Shown here: one piece after another, positions 1 through 6,727 of the stretch
Numbering within the stretch: position 1 is the stretch's first letter
How the letters are laid out: every line of letters begins with the position of its first letter
Assembly: GCA_007127275.1 (NCBI GenBank)
Contig: SKZP01000063.1
Location: 1-7,207 of the forward strand
Reading direction: 5' to 3'
DNA from: Planctomycetota bacterium
GTDB lineage: Bacteria > Planctomycetota > UBA8742 > SKZP01
DNA length: 7,207 nucleotides
Position numbers and translations under genes: made by a program
The notes under the pieces: model-generated
Told to the model about the DNA's origin: nothing
What the model saw: the letters and a program-made list of their open reading frames with translations, nothing else
Databases searched by the model: none

Positions 1-271
1 CACGAACGAAGGGCGGGCCTCCGCGCCTACCCGGTCCGGGCTACGAGTGCCGTGCGACGGTACGCACTCATGCGGCATTCGGGTGGTTGCTGACGTTTTT
101 CGTCGGCCAATTGCACACCGGCCGGGCGCGAAGGCCCGACGTTCGGAAAACGCTACAGTCATACTGCCCGCCAGAGCCGGATGCACCCGGCAACTCGCCG
201 ACGAGCAGCGACGTTGCCAATACCTCCCTGAACAAGAGCTCCACACATCTCCGGGCCGCTTGCGGCAGTCG
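1..271. other. Left-edge intergenic stretch, no supportable gene
   Basis: Two plus-strand frames stay open across this stretch, but both run more than 100 bases into the convergent gene at 272-1390. They are rich in Arg, Pro and Gly and have no good ribosome binding site. A minus-strand frame from an ATG at 162 is open to the left edge (54 codons) but also has only a weak GGCGGG upstream. Small palindromes are visible: CCCGG-T-CCGGG at 30-40, GAGTGC/GCACTC at 45-50 and 64-69, GACG-T5-CGTC near 95-107, CGGGC/GCCCG at 123-127 and 134-138, and GCCGC/GCGGC at 255-266. The last lies just beyond the stop of the 272-1390 gene. No T-run follows it on the minus strand, so it is not a convincing terminator. 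Confidence 0.5.
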
Positions 272-1390
272 TCAGTACAGGCTGCACAAAATGATGTCGT
301 CGGGGCGCAGTCGCACAGGGGAAATGGGCGGAGACTGCCAGGTCAGCGTGCTGTGCTCCCCGTACGGGGTGAGGCGGCCGGGAAACTGAGGCACGACCAC
401 TTCCGGGAGGTGGTCGGTTGCGGCTAGCCGGGCGAGCACGTCCGGCGCGTGGCGCTCAATCTCGTCGAGCGAGGGAAGCGCAAGTTCGGTCGCGGCGCCG
501 CCGGTGGGAGAAGCGCCGTCACCAGTCAGCAGCACTTGCAGGTGGGAGCTGCCGAGCAGCAACAGGCGGAAGTGCGAGTAGCGCGCCGGCAGGCCGAACA
601 ACGAAAGGTGCACGCGGCCTGTCGCCGAACCGCCCGAGGATGTGTGGGCCCCGGGGCCAGGATTGCCCTCCCCGTCGCCGCGCCACTTCGGCTCGTCGAC
701 GCGCTCGGGGCGGATGCGCTCGCCGGTACGGCCGTCGAAGCAGAGAATGGCGGGCGTGTTCGCCGTCGCCGTCGCCGCGGCGGCGTAGACGGTGGCACTT
801 TCCCGCGTCCAGGCAAGTTCCAACTCGCGCCACACCAGCGCCGGCTCGATAAGCAGGCGCTCCAGCTCTTCCAACGGGGTGCGCTCCTTGCGAGGCACCT
901 CACGCAGCCAGGTCAGCCGCGCCGACCAGCGGCAAAACGGACAACTCTGAACCGCGTCGAACAAGGATTTCAAAGGCTCAGCGAGCGCCTCCGGCTCGCT
1001 GTCCGGATCCACGTCGAGCAATGCGCGGTAATCTTCGGGCGTCGCTGTGGCCGCCGCCTCGTGGAAACGAAAAGAGGCCGACATGATTGTGTCATGGTCG
1101 GCCAAGGCTGCTTGCACAAGCGTTTGAAGTTCCGTCGAAGTCGCGAGCGTCGCGTCGTCGCCGCCGGCTTTTCCTTCGTAGCCGACGTTGTCGCTCCGTA
1201 GCTCGCCGAAAAGTACTTGCAGTTGTTGTTGCCGCGGTTCGTTCGACGCCGTTGCGAGTTCGTCGTCGAGATCCGTAGTGCGTATGCCCAGAGCCTTATA
1301 AAACGCGCAACGCCCACCCGCTTGCAGGCTTTGAGCGAGGTGCGAGACAGTTGCAGAGTCCACAGGTTGGGGGGGGACAATCGGGGCCAT
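272..1390 (-). CDS. Hypothetical cytosolic protein, 372 aa, unknown function
   Basis: The frame is open further upstream (to 1504), but the ATG at 1390 is chosen because TAAGGAG (1397-1403) sits six bases before it, a strong ribosome binding site. The protein has no signal peptide or membrane segment, so it is probably cytosolic. A mainly helical, acidic N-terminal half (about residues 10-190) includes Cys150-Pro-Phe-Cys153, a CxxC pair that could bind metal or form a disulfide; no second pair follows, so a zinc site is not established. A Gly/Ser-rich linker (about 238-258) leads to a hydrophobic, strand-like stretch (about 259-290) and a Pro-rich tail. I do not recognise the family. Codons 5-8 contain eight consecutive C on the coding strand (1369-1376), a possible slippage site. 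The gene stands alone: the tRNA upstream is on the other strand and nothing supportable follows it. Confidence 0.85.
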   Translation of the reverse strand: MAPIVPPQPVDSATVSHLAQSLQAGGRCAFYKALGIRTTDLDDELATASNEPRQQQLQVLFGELRSDNVGYEGKAGGDDATLATSTELQTLVQAALADHDTIMSASFRFHEAAATATPEDYRALLDVDPDSEPEALAEPLKSLFDAVQSCPFCRWSARLTWLREVPRKERTPLEELERLLIEPALVWRELELAWTRESATVYAAAATATANTPAILCFDGRTGERIRPERVDEPKWRGDGEGNPGPGAHTSSGGSATGRVHLSLFGLPARYSHFRLLLLGSSHLQVLLTGDGASPTGGAATELALPSLDEIERHAPDVLARLAATDHLPEVVVPQFPGRLTPYGEHSTLTWQSPPISPVRLRPDDIILCSLY

Positions 1391-1396
1391 GGCAGG

Positions 1397-1403
1397 CTCC
1401 TTA
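1397..1403 (-). promoter_or_regulatory. Shine-Dalgarno of the 272-1390 gene
   Basis: TAAGGAG lies six bases before the ATG at 1390. It decides the start against the longer open frame reaching 1504, whose extra 38 residues look like untranslated leader. Confidence 0.8.
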
Positions 1404-1807
1404 CATGCGACGGTACAGGAGTACGGCACGCCGGCCGGCTCGGTCGTGGCTTTCGGTCTAGCGTTGCTGATTGGTGTGGCTCCGATGCTGCGGAATCCTA
1501 CCACGCAACCGCCGCCAACGGAACCGGACCGCGCCCGGCATCAGCAGGTTCCTCACACGCTAATACGTGGTACTTCTCGACTCCGCGACGCAAGAAACTC
1601 CCCCTTGGCTGATTTGCGACGCGGCCCGTTGCGCCTCCGTCAGGCGTTGCCGCGCCCGCTTTTTGCGTCTGGAAGTTCGCGACGGCCACGGCCCAGGCTA
1701 CCAAACTGGTGCGCAGCAAGCCCCTTTGGGGTATTGTTGGAGGTTTTGCTCGCGCAAAAAATCAGAAAATTCTAAACCGCAGCGCAGTCTGATTCGTATT
1801 GATTCCT

Positions 1808-1835
1808 AAGTGAAGGGGATTTGCTTCCCTTCCTT
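1808..1835 (+). repeat. Hairpin, 11 pairs with one bulged T
   Basis: AAG, a bulged T1811, then GAAGGGGA (1812-1819) pair with TTCCCTTC (1825-1832) and CTT (1833-1835) around a five-base loop. One pair (1818/1826) is G·T on the plus strand, and would be a C·A mismatch in a minus-strand RNA. It is not followed by a T-run, so it is not a standard terminator. Confidence 0.6.
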
Positions 1836-1856
1836 GTGGTAGACCGACCGGACCCG

Positions 1857-1895
1857 GTGTCGCCCCTGCCGTAATTGCCACGGCAGGGGCGGCAC
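1857..1895 (+). repeat. Strong hairpin, 16 pairs, seven-base loop
   Basis: The 12-base arms 1861-1872 and 1880-1891 are perfectly complementary and GC-rich, with loop AATTGCC. The stem extends outwards by four pairs to 1857/1895, one of them (1860/1892) a T·G wobble that pairs only in a plus-strand RNA. It is one of the two longest stems in the window (the other is 4760-4790). No T-run follows on either strand. Confidence 0.75.
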
Positions 1896-1962
1896 GCGGT
1901 TTCGGGGCGGCGGCCGAGAAGGCCAGTGGCCTGGACGTCCAAGTTGTTGGCCCGACGCGACA

Positions 1963-2022
1963 CCGAAGCGGGCCTCGTTTGCGGGCCTTCGGGGAGTCCG
2001 CGAACCAATGAAAGCCGTCCAC
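1963..2022 (+). repeat. Candidate dispersed hairpin repeat, copy 1
   Basis: CCGAA (1963-1967) and GGCC (1971-1974) pair with GGCC (1984-1987) and TTCGG (1988-1992), leaving three bases bulged. The core 1970-1993 aligns with 4770-4791: 18 of 22 aligned positions agree, the four differences are all T/C transitions, and copy 1 has two extra bases. Both copies then carry GAAAGCCG and TCCAC in the same order, and both span about 60 bases in the same orientation. Hairpin sequences in GC-rich DNA can resemble each other by chance. Confidence 0.35.
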
Positions 2023-2274
2023 GTAGTAGGCGGTCAAGAAGTAGTCCGTGGCGGAAGCGTTACGAGTGAAGGCCATACGACGCAGTGAAGGCGAACTGCG
2101 CAAGGGAGGCTGCAGGTACGTTGTGCAGCGCAGCCAACGAAAAGCGAGCGGGGTCGTGCGCAGTTGCCTCACCTACGGTCTCAAATCTTGCGGCCTACTT
2201 TTGCCCCGACTGCCTCGTCGGTAGTGGTTCCGCACTCCAGGGACGCACAGCCCTACGCGAATTCGGGGGATTGG

Positions 2275-2302
2275 TTGACAGGGCCGCGACCCTTCCTATA
2301 CT
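2275..2302 (+). promoter_or_regulatory. sigma70-type promoter of tRNA-Cys
   Basis: The -35 box TTGACA (2275-2280) matches the consensus perfectly. After a 16-base spacer comes TATACT (2297-2302), five of six matches to TATAAT. Transcription would start near 2309, giving a leader of about 70 bases that RNase P would remove before the tRNA at 2380. It is by far the best promoter in the window. Confidence 0.8.
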
Positions 2303-2379
2303 CGCGAAGCGTGGCCCGCGCTCGGCGGCAGATGCGCAGGCCACCATTGCGGCAACGTTCAAAGCCGCGCTCAACCTGT

Positions 2380-2453
2380 GGTGGCGTGCCCGAGTGGTCC
2401 AAGGGGATGGTTTGCAAAACCATATTTCGCGGGTTCGAATCCCGCCGCCACCT
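2380..2453 (+). tRNA. tRNA-Cys (anticodon GCA)
   Basis: The 74-base sequence folds as a full cloverleaf. The acceptor arms are GGTGGCG (2380-2386) and CGCCACC (2446-2452), the D stem is CCC/GGG, and the anticodon stem ATGGT/ACCAT (2407-2411, 2419-2423) encloses loop TTGCAAA with anticodon GCA at 2414-2416. The T arm is GCGGG-TTCGAAT-CCCGC (2429-2445). Position 73 is T, the known identity base for bacterial cysteinyl-tRNA synthetase, which supports Cys. The 3' CCA is not encoded (TTT follows), so it must be added by nucleotidyltransferase. The gene lies alone between two minus-strand protein genes behind its own promoter. Confidence 0.97.
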
Positions 2454-2457
2454 TTTT
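2453..2457 (+). terminator. T-run after the tRNA, possible terminator
   Basis: Five T follow directly on the acceptor stem, then CC and three more T. The tRNA fold itself could act as the stem of a weak intrinsic terminator. No separate hairpin is present between the tRNA and the convergent gene ending at 2581. Confidence 0.3.
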
Positions 2458-2580
2458 CCTTTCCAGCAACCTTTATTGTTAAGCCACTCGTGCACTGCGT
2501 TCCGTATGTCCAAGCGACGCGTTGCAGCCGGAGGGCGTGGGTAAACGGACTCCATGTTGCTAGTGGTTTCGTTTGCGACT

Positions 2581-4635
2581 TCACTGGATGAGTGCGCGCA
2601 GCCAGTCCGCCGGCAGGCGCGGTGCGGCGAGGCGGTACATCTCTTGCGTCGGTAAAACGTGGGAGTCGCTGGCGTGCAACTGCCGGTCGGCCACGGCAAC
2701 GAGCGCCAGGTGGCGGCTGCCGGCTTGCGTCGCGTCGCCGTCCTCGCGAAGCGTGAGGGCAACGGGTTCGAGCGTGACGCCGCGCACCCCGAGGCAGACC
2801 AGCGCGTCGGCACCGGTGTAGAGTGGCCATATGCCACGCACATCGCGGTCGAGGTCGACATCCCGCCGAAAGCCGCCCCTGGAGAGCCAGGCGTCAGCGT
2901 CAGCGAGCGCGGACTGCGACGGCATCCACTCGGAGAGCGGCTCCGGGCGAATGCCCAAGCTGCGGGCCTCGAGTACGTAAAGTGCGCCGAACAAGTCTCG
3001 CGCCGCCGCCAGCCGCCCAAGTACGTTGTCAGCGCGTTCGCGACCGTCCGGACCAACGGTGCGCGTGCGCCGCAGCAGCGAACGCTCGAGCCCCGCCGAG
3101 GCGAGCAACTCCGGCAAGGCGTGGGCGGCCATATGCAAACGGTGAAGCACCTCCGGCGCGGGCTCCATGCGCAACGACGGCGGCCGCAGCAAAGCGGCCT
3201 CGCGCTCCTCCTCGCGCGGCCGCCACCCAAGAAGCGGCCTGCCGAATACTTCGACGCCGCGCACGGTTTCTTCCTGCCCGCGCGGTCCCCCGCCGCCGAG
3301 GCGCAAGCGCTTGTAGGCGGCGCTTGTGCGCAGCTTGTAGGCGGCGGAGTAGGGCTCGGGGTGCTCGTGCATGGCGCCGGGCAACTGCGGCACGCGCGCC
3401 CACAGGCGCAGGCGTCGCCAGTTGGCGTCACGCGGGCCGGGCGCCGCCTCGGCCTCGCCGAGCATTAGACGCGCAAGCTTGCGTTGCAGCGCGGCAACGT
3501 CGGCGTTGCCCCCACGGTCCGCAACAGTTGTACGTGCCGCGGCCCGCAATTCCGCACGGTCCTCCGCCCCGGAGAGCAGATCCGAGGCGAGGACGTGTAC
3601 GTCCGCCGGCTCGTGGGCCCGAACGGGCAACAGCGAGACCGGGCCTTGCGGCGGCTCGTCGCGGGAAAGCATGGACGCGACGGTACGCGGGCCGGTGTGG
3701 TAGCCGTACAGCGCCTCGAGGAAAGCGAGCCAACGGGTGTAGTGCGCGTACAACGTTCCGTCGCGGTGCTCGCGGTCGTAGGCAAGCGCATTGCGTAGCG
3801 CGGCGGCGACCTGCGGCTCGAGCGGGTACATCAAGGCGCGCAAGGCACGGTATTCCCGCCGTCGCTGCGCGTTCGCCGCCCACAGCCCTCGCGGCTCGGA
3901 GAGCAGGCGCACCGAGAGAAACTGCTCCTTCGCCTCGGCAAGCCGCGCCTCGTCCGGTACTGGTGCGTCGCGCTCGACGAAGCGCAGCGAGACCGCGAGG
4001 TAGGCGCGAGCCTCGACAATCGCCGTTGCCGGCGGAGCCTGCGCTTCGTCGGCGGCCGCCGCGGCAACGACGGCTTGGTCGAGTGCCGCGAGAAAGTGCG
4101 CCAACGGGAGGATCTCCGTGCGCTCCCCGTCTTGCGCGGCTGCCGGCGCACCGTGCACGAACAGCCGTTCGAGGCCGAGCAGGACCCCTTCTTCGACGGT
4201 CGCCGCTTTTTCGAGCAGCGCATCCACCGAGAAAAGAACCGCCTCGACACCTTCTCGTTCGGCGTCGCGGTACGCCGCGGCCATGCTTTTGTATCGGCGC
4301 GTCAACAGGGGCTCGAGCCGCTCCGGAAGGTCGCCTTGCTCGGGAACCTGCAGCGTCACGGTGCGACGCGCGTGGTTCCGTGTCTCGCCGCCTTTCTCGA
4401 AAGCGAGCGCCGCTTCCGCGACCGGCGGCGGCAGCGCACCGTCGTCGGTAAGCTCCGCCTTGAGTGCCGGCGGTGTCGCACCAGGCGACAAGACGAGCCG
4501 CGTTTCGCTGCGCCAGCCGGTGGTCGCGACGACCACGACAAGCACTGACACAGCCAGCACCGCCAAGCCGCAGCCGAGCGCGTACAACCGAAAGTGAAAC
4601 CGCATCCACTCGCGACGGCTGGGAGCCTTGACCAT
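2581..4635 (-). CDS. Membrane-anchored protein of unknown function, 684 aa
   Basis: A basic N-terminus (residues 1-16: three Lys/Arg by residue 8 and two more Arg by 16) precedes one hydrophobic segment (about 18-38, Val/Leu/Ala-rich). This is a type II signal anchor that leaves about 640 residues outside the cytoplasm. The exported part is mostly helical: Ala/Glu/Arg-rich helices at about 70-320, a charged linker (about 445-490), helices at about 495-560, and a more strand-like C-terminus (about 600-655). The helical layout and a C-terminus ending in a basic/Trp helix loosely recall DUF3160 proteins. This is from memory and weak, and no enzymatic motif is visible. The ATG at 4635 is chosen; GGGG five bases upstream is only a moderate ribosome binding site. 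A TTG at 4662 would add nine residues and has no clear site. It is transcribed in the same direction as the pseudokinase gene, 236 bases downstream of it. Confidence 0.85.
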   Translation of the reverse strand: MVKAPSRREWMRFHFRLYALGCGLAVLAVSVLVVVVATTGWRSETRLVLSPGATPPALKAELTDDGALPPPVAEAALAFEKGGETRNHARRTVTLQVPEQGDLPERLEPLLTRRYKSMAAAYRDAEREGVEAVLFSVDALLEKAATVEEGVLLGLERLFVHGAPAAAQDGERTEILPLAHFLAALDQAVVAAAAADEAQAPPATAIVEARAYLAVSLRFVERDAPVPDEARLAEAKEQFLSVRLLSEPRGLWAANAQRRREYRALRALMYPLEPQVAAALRNALAYDREHRDGTLYAHYTRWLAFLEALYGYHTGPRTVASMLSRDEPPQGPVSLLPVRAHEPADVHVLASDLLSGAEDRAELRAAARTTVADRGGNADVAALQRKLARLMLGEAEAAPGPRDANWRRLRLWARVPQLPGAMHEHPEPYSAAYKLRTSAAYKRLRLGGGGPRGQEETVRGVEVFGRPLLGWRPREEEREAALLRPPSLRMEPAPEVLHRLHMAAHALPELLASAGLERSLLRRTRTVGPDGRERADNVLGRLAAARDLFGALYVLEARSLGIRPEPLSEWMPSQSALADADAWLSRGGFRRDVDLDRDVRGIWPLYTGADALVCLGVRGVTLEPVALTLREDGDATQAGSRHLALVAVADRQLHASDSHVLPTQEMYRLAAPRLPADWLRALIQ

Positions 4636-4680
4636 GAAAACCCCGAGTTCGAACGTGAGCAAGGTAGCGGCAACCCACTC

Positions 4681-4709
4681 AGTTTACCGCAAGCAAGCGC
4701 GACTCTCAC
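4681..4709 (-). promoter_or_regulatory. Candidate promoter of the 2581-4635 gene
   Basis: On the minus strand GTGAGA (4704-4709) and TAAACT (4681-4686), each four of six matches to consensus, are separated by exactly 17 bases. The start would lie near 4674, leaving a leader of about 39 bases before the ATG at 4635. If used, the membrane-protein gene can be transcribed independently of the pseudokinase gene. Confidence 0.35.
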
Positions 4710-4759
4710 GCAAGGAAATCCTTCCGCGTGCATCTCCAACGTGTGGACAAGTCGTCTTG

Positions 4760-4818
4760 CCAAGCCCATGGGCTTCGCCTGTGGGCTTGGGAAATGGAAA
4801 GCCGCGGAATCCATCCAC
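4760..4818 (+). repeat. Candidate dispersed hairpin repeat, copy 2
   Basis: Positions 4760-4773 pair with 4777-4790 around a TTC loop, giving 14 consecutive pairs: nine Watson-Crick outer pairs, T·G (4769/4781), G·T (4770/4780) and three inner pairs. The two wobbles pair only in a plus-strand RNA; the minus-strand transcript from the flanking genes would have two mismatches there. GAAAGCCG (4797-4804) and TCCAC (4814-4818) follow. The core resembles 1970-1993, differing at four T/C transitions plus two extra bases in that copy. The hairpin itself is certain; membership in a repeat family is not. Confidence 0.55.
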
Positions 4819-4871
4819 TGCGCACGTTGACCCGACGGCGAACAGTCGAAGCGCTCGCCTCTGCGCAGTGG
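4815..4871 (-). repeat. Inverted repeat abutting the pseudokinase stop codon
   Basis: CCACTGCGCA (4815-4824) and TGCGCAGTGG (4862-4871) are perfect 10-base complements. The second arm ends on the base next to the TAA (4872-4874) of the upstream gene. Inside the 37-base loop GGCGA (4837-4841) pairs with TCGCC (4855-4859), making a two-part stem. No T-run follows on the minus strand, so a simple intrinsic terminator is unlikely. It could stabilise or process the 3' end, or act as a partial stop. Confidence 0.6.
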
Positions 4872-6710
4872 TTACTCGGAAAGCAACGCGTCGAGCTCTC
4901 GCTGGCGCTTTCGGTAGGCGAGCCAGGTTTGCGCCTCGTCGAACTCGGCGAGCAGATCCACGCACATCAGCGAATCCGGGCGGCGCTCCAGGAAGGCTTC
5001 GAGGCTTGGCGAGCTTGCGTCGCTCGGCAGGAACTCGACGAAGCGGTGGGCGAGTACCCAGAGGTTGCGCAGCCAGTTCGGAGTGCGCTCGGTGCCCAGT
5101 CCCGCCGGGAGCATTTCCCGGGCGCGGACGCGGTAGCGCGTCACCGGGGCGCGCAGCGCAATATCCATGTAGGCGTCCGGCATCTCCTTTTCGTAGGCGT
5201 CGAACTCATCCTTGGCAACGACATCCAGCCAACGCGGCAGCTCGGCAATGGGATTGCGCGCCGGCGAGACCGACTCGCTGATCGCCTCCGCTTGGCGCCG
5301 CTTGAGCGTCGCTCCGAGCGCGGCTTGCTCCTCGGCGGTCAACCCCTTCATCTCCACGGGCGACTCCCCCTTCGCCTTCTTCAACGCCTCCGGCGTGCTC
5401 GGCAGCGGTATCGCATCCAACGGCGGCACAAGGGCGATCGCCACCCAGTCGACGCGCTCCCACGGCATTGGCTCATCCCCTTCCTTGGTGACGAGCAGTC
5501 CTTCGTCGTAGCCGTCGACGTAAAACGCGGCGCGCGCCTTCGGCACCGGCTCCAAAAATTCGTCCCCTACCGGCTCCGCGGCAATCCCCGCGGCGTGCAG
5601 GCGTTCGACGAGGTCGTGGGCCTGCTGGGGCGTGGCGGTGCGCGTCAGGATCCCCTGCTGGCGGCGCACGCGGCGGTTGGCGTCAATGCGGTGCATGCCG
5701 AGCGCTTCGACGAGCAACGGCGCAATCTTCGGTACGTCGAGCGTTTGCTGCTCCCGCAACACCACCGAGAAGCGCGGTGCCTCGGAGTCGTCGGCGTCGT
5801 AGGTCGAGCCAGCGAGCGCCGGCGGACTCGGTGCCTCGGCGGCGACGCCCGGCACGGAACTCCGCGCCTCGGTGGCAGCGCCCGGCACGGCATCTTGCGG
5901 TTGCGGTTGCTCTCGCGGTTGCGTCGTTGCGGTTGCCTCGACGAGTGCCGTGCGGACAGCGGAGAGGGCGGCGACAGCGTCGTGGTAGCGCTCCTGCCAC
6001 GGACCGACACAGCGCACGAGCCACGGCGGCAGCGACTCCCCGTAAGCAAGCGGTCGCCCCGCAAGCAGGTGTTGCGCAAGCGCGCCGGCGGCGAACAAAT
6101 CCGTGCGCGGATCTCGCTGTGCCTTGCCCGGCTGCTGCGCCCCATCCACATACGGAAGCGCCGCCGGCGCATCCGGCATTACACCTGCACTTGCCAGCAA
6201 CCCCGCGCGCACGAGCCGCACGCGAACTGCGGGGCGCGCCTCCGCGTTGTCCGACTCGCTTGCCGAGAGTTCCACGGCCACGTCCGCGGGGGTCAGAGCG
6301 CCGTGCACGTCGCCGGCGGCGTGCAGGTCGTGCAGCGCCTCGAACAAGGCGAGTGCCAAGCCGCGTCGTGTCGCCTCGTCAATGTCTTGCAGCCCTCGCT
6401 CGAGCAATGCCGAGAGCGGCTCGCCGGGGCCGGCGTCAAACGCGGCAAACGTCGCCCCCACGTCGGTGACCACGGCGACGCGCTCGGAGCGCACCGGCGG
6501 CTTCTCCTGCTGGCGCAGCAGGGTGGCCCGAACCGCGGCAGTCTCGCGCCGCTCAGGGTCCAGCGCAACGAGCCAGCGCACCGGCACGTACTCGCCCGCG
6601 GATTCGTCGACGGCACGCCACAACGGCAGCATCCCACCGCATCCCGGCACCGGCTCCTCGAGTCGGAACTGCTGACCCACCACTTCGCCGCGGCTCCACG
6701 TCGTCTGCAT
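4872..6710 (-). CDS. Pseudokinase-domain protein, 612 aa
   Basis: Residues 12-260 follow the bacterial Ser/Thr kinase (PknB/Hanks-type) layout with catalytic positions replaced. The Gly loop is degenerate (PGCGGM, 22-27). The VAIK lysine position is Arg45. HRDLKPEN appears as HGALTPAD (136-143), losing catalytic Asp and metal-binding Asn. DFG appears as RAG (168-170). APE is lost, while the F-helix Asp204 and following helices remain. A Pro/Gln/Ala linker (about 261-310) leads to a compact region (312-382) resembling the L7/L12 C-terminal fold, a strand-rich stretch with a Trp-Val motif (395-428), a charged helix (436-480) and a helical C-terminus. No signal peptide or membrane segment is seen, so it is probably cytosolic and non-catalytic: a scaffold, sensor or regulator. 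The ATG at 6710 has GAGGAAGG nine bases upstream. A GTG three codons earlier is too close to that site. Confidence 0.88.
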   Translation of the reverse strand: MQTTWSRGEVVGQQFRLEEPVPGCGGMLPLWRAVDESAGEYVPVRWLVALDPERRETAAVRATLLRQQEKPPVRSERVAVVTDVGATFAAFDAGPGEPLSALLERGLQDIDEATRRGLALALFEALHDLHAAGDVHGALTPADVAVELSASESDNAEARPAVRVRLVRAGLLASAGVMPDAPAALPYVDGAQQPGKAQRDPRTDLFAAGALAQHLLAGRPLAYGESLPPWLVRCVGPWQERYHDAVAALSAVRTALVEATATTQPREQPQPQDAVPGAATEARSSVPGVAAEAPSPPALAGSTYDADDSEAPRFSVVLREQQTLDVPKIAPLLVEALGMHRIDANRRVRRQQGILTRTATPQQAHDLVERLHAAGIAAEPVGDEFLEPVPKARAAFYVDGYDEGLLVTKEGDEPMPWERVDWVAIALVPPLDAIPLPSTPEALKKAKGESPVEMKGLTAEEQAALGATLKRRQAEAISESVSPARNPIAELPRWLDVVAKDEFDAYEKEMPDAYMDIALRAPVTRYRVRAREMLPAGLGTERTPNWLRNLWVLAHRFVEFLPSDASSPSLEAFLERRPDSLMCVDLLAEFDEAQTWLAYRKRQRELDALLSE

Positions 6711-6719
6711 GGTCGCCAC

Positions 6720-6727
6720 CCTTCCTC
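6720..6727 (-). promoter_or_regulatory. Shine-Dalgarno of the pseudokinase gene
   Basis: GAGGAAGG lies nine bases before the ATG at 6710. It selects that start over the frame extending to 6806, whose extra N-terminal residues are Arg/Gly-rich and not kinase-like. Confidence 0.65.

Larger units (their letters stand above)
1391..2274. other. Long intergenic region with several hairpins
   Basis: This 884-base stretch separates the minus-strand gene at 272-1390 from the tRNA promoter. It includes the leader of the 272-1390 gene; a weak -10-like TAGGAT (minus strand, 1495-1500) has no good -35. An AT-rich patch lies at 1740-1810, with a TTTTGC/GCAAAA hairpin (1744-1759). TGATTC occurs twice exactly one helical turn apart (1790-1795 and 1800-1805). 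Strong stems follow at 1808-1835, 1857-1895, 1920-1932 and 1963-1992. A minus-strand open frame (1762-2172) has some coding-like features but no ribosome binding site. I see no tmRNA, SRP RNA, RNase P or 6S signature. Confidence 0.6.

Noticed and set aside
2..427. Plus-strand frames open from the left edge
   Set aside because: Two different frames are open over the same bases and both overlap the 272-1390 gene by more than 100 bases. The composition is that of noise in GC-rich DNA.
1391..1504. Upstream extension of the 272-1390 gene
   Set aside because: The strong Shine-Dalgarno at 1397-1403 lies inside the extension and points to the ATG at 1390.
1721..1731. CCCC-TTT-GGGG as a terminator
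   Set aside because: Four pairs only and no T-run after it on either strand.
1920..1941. Cobalamin-riboswitch-like GCCACTGG on the minus strand
   Set aside because: Only this short motif matches. The other conserved boxes are absent and the motif is explained by the AGGCC/GGCCT palindrome.
2253..3431. 392-codon minus-strand open frame overlapping the tRNA
   Set aside because: It runs antisense through the tRNA and its promoter and overlaps the better-supported gene at 2581-4635 in another frame.
2823..4451. 542-codon plus-strand open frame
   Set aside because: It is Arg/Ala/Pro-rich, opposite the membrane-protein gene, and has no recognisable start or domain.
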